A stretch of 64,000 bases of DNA, taken from NCBI GenBank assembly GCA_015657535.1, contig JADHZB010002038.1, forward strand, positions 83,337 through 147,336, written 5' to 3'. Positions 49,688-62,100 of this stretch are shown here, one piece after another. Source of the DNA: Nephromyces sp. MM_2019 (taxonomy: Eukaryota > Apicomplexa > Aconoidasida > Nephromycida). Made by a program: the position numbers and the translations under genes. A model generated the notes under the pieces. That model ran no database searches, had not been told where the DNA came from, and worked only from the letters and a program-made list of their open reading frames with translations. The stretch's first letter is position 1. Each line of letters opens with the position of its first letter.

Positions 49688-51776
49688 ATATCCTTTCTAA
49701 AGAGATTATTTCAATCATCTAATGATCTTGAGAAGTATGCTTCGCTTATACAAGTACCGTAGAGGCAGCGAATACCTGCAAAAAAGTTATTCTCGATACT
49801 TTTGTAGGCTGAAATGAGAGCGTGTGTGCGTGTAGAGGCTAATCTTCGTAGAATACTCAAGCTGCTTAAAGCGAGTTAGCAATGGTATGGTAAGGAAGGG
49901 AAAGAAAGGGGAAAAAAGGCCAAAAATTAAACTTTTTTCGCGAGTAAAACCCTTGAAGAAGGCCTTTAGTTGATAGAATGCAGCTCTTCAAAAAAAAACG
50001 AGGGAGTAAGCACGATTTATGTGTCTTGCATTAGCGGCTCTCTAGAAATGCTATTCCTACCTCAAAAAAAGTGGATAAATTAGACAAAAGCATTCTCAAC
50101 GAAGGAGCAGCAAAATAAAACGACAAAAAACTACAATTGGAGTGCTAAAAAACAAAAATTTGACGACGAAGCGCGACTTAAGAGGAAGCGAGTATGATCG
50201 AAGAGGCACTTGAGGTTCAATTCCAGCAGAAAAAGCGTGGAAAAAGAAGTTTGAGTGAAGAAGGTGAAAAAGAATGATTTTCTACACTACAAGCTCCAAA
50301 AAGATGAAGAAAACAACCAAGTTTGAGTTCAAAAGTAAGGTTTTGGCGCTTCCACCAGTTTTGTGAGTGCAAATGTCTATTCTTTATACCTCAAATAAAC
50401 ATCTTCAAGGCGCAAACGCCAACATATAAACATTACGCAAAATAAAGCATCAAAACAGGAGAAAGAGAAGAAGAGAAAACGCCAAAAATTACGCAAAAAC
50501 AGCGGAATTTCCTGCAAAAAGAACAGAATTGCATGAAGATAATGTGAAGAAGCAGACAATAGTCATCTGATGAAGAGGGGGTGGAGAGGGAAGAAAAAAA
50601 CGGCTAACCGTAGCTCAGAGTAGAAGCGGAGGAGGTTTCTTCGCCAAAAAAAACATAAACAAAAAGCCGATGGAAGGGGGTGAGGAAGAAGTATGGAGAG
50701 GACGTGAATAAAGAGGAAAAAAGAGCGGAAGATGCAGTGGTTTAGACATGGATGGCATTCGATAGGTGTGCTCGCACGAGGGAGATAGCGAGAAGTGTGT
50801 TCGCACACACAGATTGGTGTGCTCACACACACATACAAAGAGGCGGACAAACTCATAGGGACCCAACTGATACGCAGATTTTTTCAATCTTCGGAATCCA
50901 CCTCGTAATACTTCTCTGTAAAATCATGCTAGAGGAGGGGGTCTGATTCAAAGTCATTCTATGATGTAGAATATATAAACATACACACGCACACACTTTG
51001 ATAGAAGCAGAAGCCAGATTGCTGCTCGCTATATATGCATAATTGATGGTGCTAACTCTCTTTGCGATGAAGGAAAATGTGAGCAAAAAGGGATTCCAGC
51101 TATTGGAGCTTGTAGGTCGACTATTAACCTGCAATTCCTGGTGTGTGTGCTATCAATTATGTGTAGTAAAAAGACACACACACACATTCCCTGAGTGTAT
51201 GACTAGCGTGAAATTGATGGACTCTAGCTACTACCAAGTAATAAGGCATAATGGGCTAGAAATACACCCCAAGAACACGCACGAATACACACTAAATGAG
51301 CACATCAAATGCACATACAGGAATAGATATACAAGAATGCACACACACATAAATAGACAACCACAAACTGCATCCCAAAATGCACCCACGAGAAGACACA
51401 CACAAGTATACACACGCATAGCAATATGCCCACCCCTACCAAATGCACACACACAATATAACTGCACATAACCTCCATATCTCACTAGATTTAAAGCCTC
51501 AACGCATAACAAAGCTCCCTAATACATATCAGTATCAAAGCGAAACCAACAACTTGTGTACTGCTAACACACACGCACACATACACAACAGTTTACTCCC
51601 TACATTGTCCTTAACACTAACATCCATAGTGTAACAGAAGCTACTAGATATCAACAGCAGAGCACACCTATTATCCAGAGCAACAGCTTTAGCCTACAAT
51701 CTGAGATAATGCTAGAAGCTCAGTGAAGCTATCGAGTATTGTATGGAGATAAGCTGTGTATTTGCCTACAGCTAGG

Positions 51777-51885
51777 GTGTGTGTGTAGCACTTCAATGAC
51801 ATTGCCAGAGCTCGCTGCGTGTGTATAGCCCTGCAATGACATTGCCAGAGCTCGCTGCGTGTGTATAGCCCTGCAATGCTATGGC
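51777..51885. repeat. 40-bp tandem repeat
   Basis: The unit containing ATTGCCAGAGCTCGCTGCGT occurs at 51801 and again exactly 40 bp later at 51841, with partial, slightly changed copies on each side (CTTCAATGAC before, CTGCAATGCT after). The two central copies are identical. Confidence 0.9.
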
Positions 51886-52675
51886 AAGCAGCTAAAGCCT
51901 AGGTTGTCAAAATTCTGGATACAGACACATTCAATATGAGGCAGCAGGCAGCGAGAGTAGCACATGGGACGATAAAGGCCGAAATTTTGACTCCAGAGAG
52001 GGTATTATATACGCACACGAATATGCTACATTCTGTGTGTGTATGCTTGTGAGAGATGATGGGCAAAACTGGCCCATATATGCGAGTAACTCTCGGCGCA
52101 CACAAACATAGCACATCTTACGTGTGTGTGCGAGAAAGAGGAATACTGCAATCAACTCCTAACAACTAACTCTGAACGCACACACGCACTTAACCACTAA
52201 CATCCTCCAGCGTAACCGTTTGAAACTGTGGCAGCTGAAGACCACTATAGCGAGACTCAACCAAATACACACACACACATCTAATCAGCCATAATTTCAT
52301 TGAAACACACATGTTAACATGTTACGCCTAATAAAAACATACTAGGAAAAAAATTCTAGAACACGCACACACACTATCATACAGCCTCTACTTTAGATTT
52401 TCACACACCGATGTTTTTATAAATCTAAATCATATTCAAAGTATTTTCTCACTTTCTAACTCCCACACATCTATACTTGCACTTGTCTCTCCGCAACATC
52501 ACAAAAGACACACACAGACAAATACGCAAACGCACACACACAACTACCCCCAAAGAACAACTTCCTAAGCTCCCTCGTCATAAATTATGAAAAATCCAAG
52601 TTTTTGCGATTTTAGAAAATTTTCCGAATTCTTGTGACTTTAGGTTTGCCTACAGAAATCCCTTGCTTATAGAAA

Positions 52676-52920
52676 AAGATGTTTCCTCCCTCATCTTCTT
52701 TTTGGGGTTTTCTTCTGTTTTTTGGTATTTTTTGTTGTTTTTTCCTTCTTTTTCTCGTTTGTTTGGTATTTTTCTCCCTCTTCTTTTTGGGGTTTTCCTC
52801 TTTTTTCTTCTTTTGTTTTTTCTTCGCCTTTTTTTTCTTGTTTTTCTGTTTCTTCCTTGTGGTTTCCTTTTTCTTCTCCCTCTTCTCCCTTTTTTCCTTC
52901 CCTTTCTTCATTTCACCTAC
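52676..52920. repeat. Polypyrimidine (C/T) tract
   Basis: About 245 bp of almost pure T with C and scattered G on the plus strand. On the minus strand it reads as a Lys/Glu-rich frame from an ATG at 52947 to a stop at 52612. The frame follows from composition alone and I do not call it a gene. Confidence 0.75.
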
Positions 52921-55204
52921 TTTTCCCATAGCTTCATAGCCTTTCATCTACTTTCTACTCACATGTATTGGGCCTTTTTTTACCAGTTTTCCCTCAGAAA
53001 AAGACATTATTAAAGTTTTATGACAGAAGCATCTACCAGCCAGATAAATTTAGTGGGTAAAAGTCGCTGTATGTTCGCGCTGTTTCATGTGAATCTGCCC
53101 ACAATGGTGGCTAGAATAAACAGTTCAAACCTGATTCATCGGCTGATTAGTAATGTAAGCAAACTTAGAGTGCTTCTACCACTTGTAAAGCTGTTGCTAG
53201 TAATACACACTGTTGTATGGCTATTGCTAGTGATTTACACGCGTAAATATCAACTTAGTAAGCTAAAAACTCCTCAGTTACTAGAAGGTATATCCAGTTG
53301 CCAAGTGCTGCTAATCTCCACCATATCGAAGACGAACTTCTTGTCAGAAAGCGAGAAGCCGTATAGCACGATAGTCCCATAGCTTATCCCAATCAGAGTA
53401 TTACCACCTGTGTGTGTGTGTGAGGGTCTTTACCTCAATGTATAGGGGTGCCTTCTTTAATTGCTTGTCTCTGTGTGTGTTTTACACCCAAGCAGCAAAG
53501 AAAGCGTGTTTTCCTGCGATTAACGAGATTCATTCTTTGCTATGCTTTTTGCCAGGTAGGAATGCACACATACACACACACAGTAGTCTTAAAGTAACTA
53601 GCTTATTATCGCTGAGATTGAACTCGCAAGTTATCATCGACTAACCAAAAGAGGGTGCTAGCGGCAGGAATCTAGCTCTACCGGAACTAGCCATTTTACA
53701 CCTCCTTGGAGATTCGGGGATGTGACGAAATTTCAGCAATGTGGAGGTGTGTGTGTTATGACGTGAGTTCAGTGCTGTATGCTACTAGTTGCGTGAGGAT
53801 TTCAGGTGCGTGTGTAGGTTAGAGTATGTGGGTAAATACGTGGGGGTGTCCATGTGTATGAGAGTACGTGTGTGAGTTTGTGTTCGCGTACGTATTTGCC
53901 CTTGTGTGCATTTTTGTCCTCGTGTGTGCGCGTCTTTGCCCTTATGTGTACGAGTTTGTGCATAAGCGTAGGGGTGCATTCGCGTGAGTATCTATGTGCA
54001 TATCCGTGTAAACCCGTGTGTGCGTATGTCAGTTTCATCACGATTTGATGTTTTAACCTACCTTACGAAACATAGAGTGACTGAGGGAAAGATGGGTATG
54101 GTAGCTAAGGCTTCTGCAGCCATATTCAACACACACACTACAAAGCCCACTACAATGAGAATACAGCAAAAGAAGATGTGTGTGAAACACTCATTAAGAG
54201 GCAGAAGCGGCGAATATGCTAAATGAAGATGTAGAGGCAGCGTCTATATTCTTGAAGAGTTGGTAGCTGAAGAATGAAGCATCTTCTAGGGATTCTATTG
54301 GATGCGTTATTGAAGATATGTGGGTCTCTCAGGCTCGCATAGAGTTCTGCTCATATGTATGTATGTGTGTGAGTGTGGGAGTGCGTGTGCATATATGTGG
54401 GTGTATGTATCAACAGGTGTGTGTGTGAGCGGGTTTGTGCATGTGTGTGTGAAAAGGTTTGTGTATTTGTGTGTGAATGTATGAAGATGTGTGTGTTACC
54501 TTTTTTTTTTGGCGAAGCTTGTGTTTATTGTGAGCAGTTCTCCTTATTCCTACCTCGTCACTCAATCTGTAAGCCTCCACTGAACAAACTCTATTAATAG
54601 TAGATCTTCTGTGTATTGACAATTCAATTGATACTAATTGTTGATTTTTGTGTGCGTGTGTTTCAATGGATTTCATAGAAACACACGCACTATAGGCAAA
54701 TATACAATGGAAATATTCATGGAAGAGAGTAGCACATAGGGTAGTAGGCTTTGGGAGTATGAAAATACGAGGCTGTTTTCAGGCATGTGCTGGTGGGTGT
54801 GTGTGGGTGTGTGTGCGTGTATGCGTGTATGCGTGTGTGTGTGGGTGTGTTTGGGTGTATCTGGATGTGTGTGTGTGTCTGTTATAATATCGACTGAGAG
54901 CGAATCGACCATATTGTAAAAGCTTCTACCAAAGCTCACCATTCAATTGAAGCTATTCGGGTGTATATGGGATTGAAGATACGGTATATTCAAGCGTAGA
55001 AGCAGCAGCTCCTGTAGGTAGTATCTATGCCACGACACACATATGCACACACATAACGATGCTATCAAAAGGATGTGATTTGGAGGTTTTATAAATACAC
55101 GTAATCCTCCTTTCCTAAACAGCTTATGTGGCACCTAAACACAACAGGATCCTCAGAAAATTCAATCGAAACACGATAGATTGCTATACATTGAAACCTC
55201 AAAA

Positions 55205-55560
55205 TAGCATCCTCAACGTATAACCTCTTAAACACACAAAAAACAACGCACATAACATCCTAAACACACAAAACACCCCTTCACGACAGAGCATCCTCAA
55301 CACACATAACACCCCCAATGCATAGCAGCCTCAACAGCCTCAAAACACAAAACACCCCCAAAACCCCCCACACCCCCAACACACACAACACTCCCAACGC
55401 ACAGCATCCTCAACAGCCTCAACAGCCTCAACACACATAACACCCCCAATGCACAGCAGCCTCAAAAGCCGCAACACACACAACACCCCCCACACTCCCA
55501 ATACACACATCACTCCCACACCTCCAACACACACATTACCCCCAACACACCTTCACATAC
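55205..55560. repeat. CA-rich minisatellite
   Basis: Irregular copies of a C/A-only module such as AACACCCCCAATGCACAGC followed by CCTCAACAGCCTCAAC occur between 55240 and 55560. The strand is nearly free of G and has strong C skew. Confidence 0.75.
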
Positions 55561-55561
55561 A

Positions 55562-55672
55562 AGCATCCTTACAAGCCAAACTAGAAGACAATCTTTCACA
55601 TCATGAAACAGGCGAACTTCTAGCAGCTGAAGAGGCTCCTACCCATGCCAATCTCCCGCTAGCAATTTGCCA
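55562..55672 (+). other. Candidate upstream exon of the large low-complexity gene
   Basis: A frame reading LEDNLSHHETGELLAAEEAP and ending AICQ|GTAATG lies after an ACAAG acceptor-like site (55579). Its phase 0 fits an acceptor at AGAACCAG just upstream of 56110, where the frame is open through QPSSTRDKM. If real, the large protein starts further upstream than modelled. Confidence 0.28.
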
Positions 55673-55929
55673 GGTAATGCTCACACCTGCGCACATAACA
55701 TCTACCAAAAGGATAAAAGCAGTGTGTATAACTAAGAAGCTGGATACACACCAATTTTTCTGCAGAAGTTCTAATCATATGAAAAAAGACATGCAACACA
55801 CAGACGCACATACACCTCCAAAACCCCCTAATGCTCAGATAAAAGCCCTTTTTTCTCTTGCAGTAAATCTTCTTACTCAATGAAGCTTCGCACACATCCA
55901 CGAGCCCGTCCTCAAGGCCTAAACTGGGG

Positions 55930-55936
55930 TATAAAA
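55930..55936 (+). promoter_or_regulatory. TATA-like element
   Basis: GGGG-TATAAAA-GG lies 174 bp before ATG 56110 in an otherwise mixed sequence. TATA use in apicomplexan promoters is not well established, so this is only a note. Confidence 0.2.
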
Positions 55937-56109
55937 GGTGATTAGAGGAATAGCTCCCATTCATTAGAAGGACGGGGAAGACGCCTAGCACGCTTCAGTG
56001 TGATTAACATACGCGAAAAAGCTGGAGAAAACGTGCATTTTCCCCTCTTCTTCTCTCTCTTCCTCCTCTTCTTCCCGAGAACCAGCAACCATCATCAACG
56101 AGGGATAAA

Positions 56110-59100
56110 ATGGAGGCCTATCATCTTCCTGCGGCACCAAACCCCCCTCCCATGCGAGGAGCTTATGGCTGTACTTACAGTGAATCCGCCACACTTTCTA
56201 CAACGAAGCAATCAGGTGAAGCACCCAGAAGAAGGAATATCTTCAACAAGCAAGAAGATGGAGGGATTTCTTGGTTCGAATCATCAAACACACAGTGTGA
56301 TTCCCCTCATTATAGCTATGCAGAATCTGGAGAACATACAAAAAACTATCCATATGGGGAGGGAGAGTACGACTTCTGTCAAGAAGCTTGGGGCTACGAT
56401 TCGGGGGTGAGTATAGACTCTGGAGAGGAGGCTCTCCTGATTGGGACTTCGCAGCTAAACACACCCACAGGGGGGTCAAGTAGTGGCGGCTCTCATTCTC
56501 CACTCCTCTGGGAGCTTAGGGAAGGGCAAGGGAATGCTCAAAAGCTCGTAGGAGAAGACGAAGCAAACACACGGAAAAATGCATACTTTGGGGGGGCTTC
56601 GCAGAATTTGGTGGAATGTGTGGAGTTCAGTGCTGAGATAGAAAAAAGAGGAAGAACTGATGGTGAAGATGAGGGTGGTGCAAGAAGGAGGAGACTGAGT
56701 CGTCAACCCCATCAAAATCCTCCGGAACACTCAAAAAAAGATGCTTTTAGGGCTCAAAAAAGTACTGGAATAACTCCGCTTACTCAGCTCAAAAGCATAA
56801 TGTCTAGAGGATTCTCAGGTTCTTGTTTAGTCACGAAAAAACTCCTTCCGGTAGGGGATTCAGCAATCGCCCACAAGAGTAGTGAAGATTTGGGAGGCAG
56901 GAAGGAAAGGGGTGTAGCTGCAGCTTCATTTGAGTTTTCTTCTGACTTTTCTCCTCTTTCTTCTTCTGCTGTTTCTTCTTTTTCTTCTCCTTTTTCTGCT
57001 TTTTCTCCCTCTTCTTCTCCTTCTTCTTCCCCTCCTTCTTCTTCTCCCCCTCTTTCTTCTTCTGCTGTTTCTTCTTCTCTCCCTCCTTCTTCTTCTTCTT
57101 CTCCTCCTCCTTCCCACACAGCAGGGCACCATAACGAATGCTCAATTCCCTTCCACAAGGGCGAATTAGGGGGGTTGCTGCATCTACCTGCTGTTCTAGG
57201 GAATACTACTGACCCTCCTTTTCTTGGTATGAAGCTGGAGAATAACGGAAGGGGTGTGTTAATTCGTCACCAGAAAACTGATGGAATCAGTTCTTCAACG
57301 AGCTCTCTTTGTAGGTTAAACCCTTTTGAAAAGATTTGCAGAGAAAAGCGTGAAGAGCGTGCAGTTCAAACAGCTGCTGAAGCTGCTGATAGCCAAGTAG
57401 CGCTCGGCAGAGAGGAAGGGGGGTCTTCAACCACCATGGCCTCTACCCGTGTGTGGGAGCGAGTAGACCCAGAAAATCTGCTTTCTCGATACACTCAAGT
57501 GACGCCACGAGATGGCAAACACACAAGTGATTATCGCAGGAATGAGGGGGACGTTTCTTCTGGCGACGTCTCGGTAGAGGCGCCACACACACTATTGACT
57601 GGAGGGCACCACCAGAAAAAGCAGGAAACTCGCCCATCTTCAGAAAAGGAAGATGTGAGAGAATCTCATTGGGCCAGGGGGTGGTGGGGGGTATCGCAGA
57701 AGAAGCTGGAGTCTACTAAAGACGGGAGGGGATACTGTAAAGAGAGTGGATTGGTAGAATCGGATGGTCGATCTACAGAGGATATCTCTGCTAGAATTAA
57801 CAGCAAGAGCATCACAATGAACTTCTCATCAGGCCATTCTATGGGGGGGTTGACGGGAGGTAGCCCCCTAGGCCATCCTACGGGGGGGTTGAGAGGGAGT
57901 TACCCCTCAGTACACTCTATAGAATACTCCACAAACCACCCCCCAGCCCATTCTATAGAATACTCGACAAATTACCCCCATCCCCACCCCAAAACCCTCA
58001 CCACAAACCCAACCCCCCCCCACTCCACAACCAGCTCCCCCCTAACCCATCCCCCACCCCAAATTCCCCCAAATCTCACAAGAAACCACACACAAAAGCA
58101 TCGCCCCCTCCACCCCTACCCCCTCACACACACACATCTACTCGAGCATCCTCCTAGCAGCAAAGTGGACTTTCCACCCATGAAATCGCAGCCATACACT
58201 CAACCCTACCAATCTGATGAAGAGACGCCAAGCCAGCAAGCAGCTGTTACCCTAAGCCTTAACAGCAGCGACTCCACCAGAGAGACTAGATATCCCCCCA
58301 AAACTAGCATCTTTCAGGCTGAAAAAACTTCTCCTCCACCTCCTCCAACGAGCAGAAGAAGCTTTTCTCTTTGTAAGTCTGCAGAGCCTCGTAGTCGCTG
58401 GGAAGATATGAGTAGCTCAGGGGCTTCTTCACAACACACAGAAGTGACCTGTAGGGAGGCTAGGAGCTCAGCATCAGCAAGCTACTTCAACAGGGCAGCA
58501 TTCCAGACAAGAGAGTTTTCAGAGGGAATCTTAGCAAGCCGAGCTCTTCAGGGGGGAGAGAAGCAGCTGGTTAGCAGGGGGGGGTGGAAGCACGGAGAGA
58601 AGCTGCTGATTAGCAGGGGAGAGGGGCAAAAGTATAACATTAAGCGGGAGATTGAGGCTTTAAAGGTGTTTTCTGCGAATATTGATGAGTGTAGAGCTTC
58701 AGGAGTGATATACGATCGACAAAAAGCAAAGATTTTTATGAAGGAAAAAACCAGGAAGATGAAGGAGTATCTAGAGTTTGCTCATCAGACAGCCACACAC
58801 AACGCCGGAGGGGTGAGGAGAGACGGAAAGACGATTAGTGAAGGGTGGAAGAGTGCTGAAGGGGGAGGGCTGATGAAGAGAAAAGACGGAGAGATCGCCA
58901 ATTTTAAAACTATGAAGCAGTATAATAGGGACTTGAATGAGTGTGTGTATAGAGACGTGAACGAGCGTGTGTATAGAGATTCGAATGAGTGTGTGTTAGT
59001 CCCTAATTCCGGGGAAAATAGCGGTGAGACACACACAAAAGCTGGCTGTTTGGAGTTTGATCATCAAAGGAGGGAGATGAGATTAGGGGGGGGGTTGAAT

Positions 59101-62100
59101 CCCGGCAGTGCTGGGGGGAGAGGGTCCCTCAACGATTCCAGGAAAGAAGCATGGGGGAGCAGTCAACTAAGCAATGATGATCTCATAGCAGCACACACTG
59201 CTGAGAGCTTGGGAGGAATCTATGCAAACTCATCGGAAAGTGATAGGGGGGGATTAGGGCCAGCGGGTTGGGCAGCACTAGGAATGAACACGGAGAACTT
59301 GTCAGCATCATCCCAGTTAACACATAGACCCCAATTACCCACACACGAGACCAAAAACTCACTGCAAACAGCACAACACACGAGAGGTGAATGGCTGAAC
59401 CCTCTGCCACTACAGGAGGAGGAACAGGTTGCTCCTTCAGGCTGCAGTGCTGTAAAAACACTCTCTCAACCAGAAATGCAAGAAGTAAGAAAAAGCTATC
59501 AGGAAGAAGAGGGTAAAAGGAGTTCTAATCATGCAAAAAGTTTGTATAGTCCGGACCTCCATGAATCTCCTAGTATAGAAAAGGGAGGCTTCTTTCCGCA
59601 CACACCTGCTCTTGATGCATCAAAAAAGAGCCTAGCTGAAGAAATCCCTTGTGTGTCCCAGCACTCCAGGCCGAGTCACAACCCCCATATCGCTACTGAG
59701 TCCCAGTATGATGCTCTCAGAAAGATACACACACAGCAAGAAAACCGCCCTCCTCCTTCTACTTATGACTATAGTGCATCGCGTGTGTGTGCAGCGAGCG
59801 AAGAGAAGAAGAACATTAGATCTAGAGCTACTGCAACACGCCGGATTTCGGCAGCTTTGCCTGGATCTTCTTCGCAGAGGAGGTATCTCTCTCTAACAGC
59901 TCTAATGGGTGGCAGCAACTACAACATTGGGGAGGATGCAGGGGGCACAGTACACAACAACAGTAATAACAGGGCAGGTTCTTACCAAGAGAGGCATTTC
60001 TACGTCAATAGTGCTCGCCCTACTAGCAGAGAGGCAGCAATTGCTCAGAGTCGTGAGCAGAGGAGAGAGAAGAAGATGGTAGGCCCAGCAGTTTCGATTC
60101 TTCAAAGCTTTAAGCCTGCTTTGTCGGTAGTAAACGAAGGAAATTCTGAGATTCAGGAAGAGCAAGAGATCTCAGGCAGTGGGAAAGCCAACGCGCTGAA
60201 GAGTATGGGGATGGATGGGGAGCGTTTTCGATCTCTACAGGGCGACACACAGCATATCAGGTGGAGGGATCAGCAGATTCTCCGATCTTCTCTGGAGGGC
60301 AACACACAGCATAGCAGGTGGAGGGATCAGCAACGTCTCCGATCTTCTCTGGAGGGCAACACACAGCACGGCCAGTGGAGGGATCAGCAGCGTTTTCTAT
60401 CCTCCAGGCCACCTCCGGATAATTCACTTCAATCTGCTAGTACTACAGCAGAAGCAGCTAGAAACGCAGGATTCCGGGCTGAAGAAGCAGCGAAGAGTTC
60501 TCATCAAACTACTAGTGATGCTTTAGACGGAGTGAGAGAAACAGGAGCTCTCGAGGGGCGTAATGAGCTTCAAAGGTACAGTAGGGATAGAGAAGGTAGA
60601 AGAAGGTGCGAGATTCTCGAAAAAGAAGGAGGAGAGTGTGAGACTCGTGAGGGAAACGCCAGAGGAGGAGTTAATGAGACTCCAAGCAAGAGCCTTATAC
60701 CTAGTAGGAGGTTCCAAGAGCGTAGGAGCGAGGCTAGGGAGGAGAAACTCAAATCTGACTTCAATTTCAGCACTAATGTAGCAGAAAACACACAAAATCA
60801 CCTAAAAAATCACAAGAAAGAAGATGCAAACGTTGCTGTTTGCCAGCAGCGAGAGCTTAGCCTCAGAGAGACCTCTCAGTGCGTGTCTTTCCCCTACTTA
60901 AATGGTGAGAAAGAGGGTTCTTTCCGACGAAATTTGACAGGCAAGCAAGAGGAGGGAGGCTGCAGGTTTGGTATTTTGAGGAAGCAAGCTCACTCGCCTG
61001 AAGATAATCAGGGTCTAGTCGAGTTATCAAGTAGAAAGATTATCAAAGAAGAAATCTTCCCTTCTGAAAGACTAGAAAATGAAAAAAAAACGCAGTGTAG
61101 CGCAAGACCAACATGCACACTCGCACATACCGACACACACTCACGCACAAATAGTTACACACACACAGTCATGTGTGGAGGATCTCAAAAACCTGGTTCT
61201 GATGGTATAGCTGCACCGTGGAACACACGAAGCTCTATCAGATCAAAGAAGCAACAACTAGAGGATTTACAGGAAGAAGAAGCAAAGAAAAGATCTATTG
61301 CCTCAATTCCACCAATTTACAGCCTTAACGACGAGTTTTCTCAAGAGAACAGGAGCAATGAGATGAGCAGTTCAAGGCGTACTAGAAGCAGCAGCCCAAC
61401 GATCAAGAGAGCCTCAGAGTCTAGCAGTGAAGGAGTCGAGGAAAAAGGTTGGAAATGCAAGGAGAAGCCTGTTAAGAGAGGTAAGAGAGGGTGCGAGCAA
61501 ATAGTGTGTGCGTGCAGTGTGCCAAGTGGAGAGCTTTAGCGAGAAGTATGTGGAGTGTTTAGGTACGATTCCATATACCATCAACGAGTTGGGCTTTGGG
61601 GGGGTTATAAAGGGGGGAAGAGAGGTTTTCATGAAATATCAAGGATATCGTGTATGCCTCTATTGGTGTGTGTATGTGCGTATGTGTGTGTGCGTGTGTT
61701 TGTGTGTGCCTCTATTGGTGTGTGTATGTGTGTGCGTATGTGCGTATGTGTGTGTGTATGCGCGTATTTGTGTATGTGCGTATGTGTGCGTTTGTGTGTG
61801 CCTCTGTTGGTGTGTGTATGGGAGACCTGTTTGCCTTGATCTCGAGGGGGGTTATTTGCATGAAATTTCATCTAGAAATCCTCTCTTTTTGGGCTGAAAA
61901 GCACCCCTTCCCTCAAATCTTCTAGGAAACTCGCATCCAAACGGTAGCTTCTTCCAACTCCTGTGTGTATTGTCTGCTTAGATCACACAACACTGAGGTT
62001 CTTCAACAACGATGGAAAGATTGAAGAAGAGCCAAAGAAGCGACCTAGCAACATTCACCAGGATGGAGGCGGACTAAAGAATCTCAATCATCTCACACTA

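Larger units (their letters stand above)
49688..55560. other. Repeat-rich region without a supported gene
   Basis: About 5.9 kb dominated by CA/TG tracts (for example 51170-51600, 53740-54050, 54360-54500, 54780-54890), minisatellites and a polypyrimidine tract. A small frame with ATG at 53020 (120 codons, one hydrophobic stretch LLPLVKLLLVIHTVVWLLLV) could be a membrane peptide, but nothing else supports it. Confidence 0.45.

Noticed and set aside
52612..52947. Lys-rich minus-strand frame of 111 codons
   Set aside because: It is the complement of a C/T tract; all frames there are biased and there is no motif or splice context.
56784..57158. Glu/Lys- or Arg-rich minus-strand frames opposite the Ser/Pro block
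   Set aside because: They are antisense shadows of the polypyrimidine tract inside the large plus-strand coding sequence.
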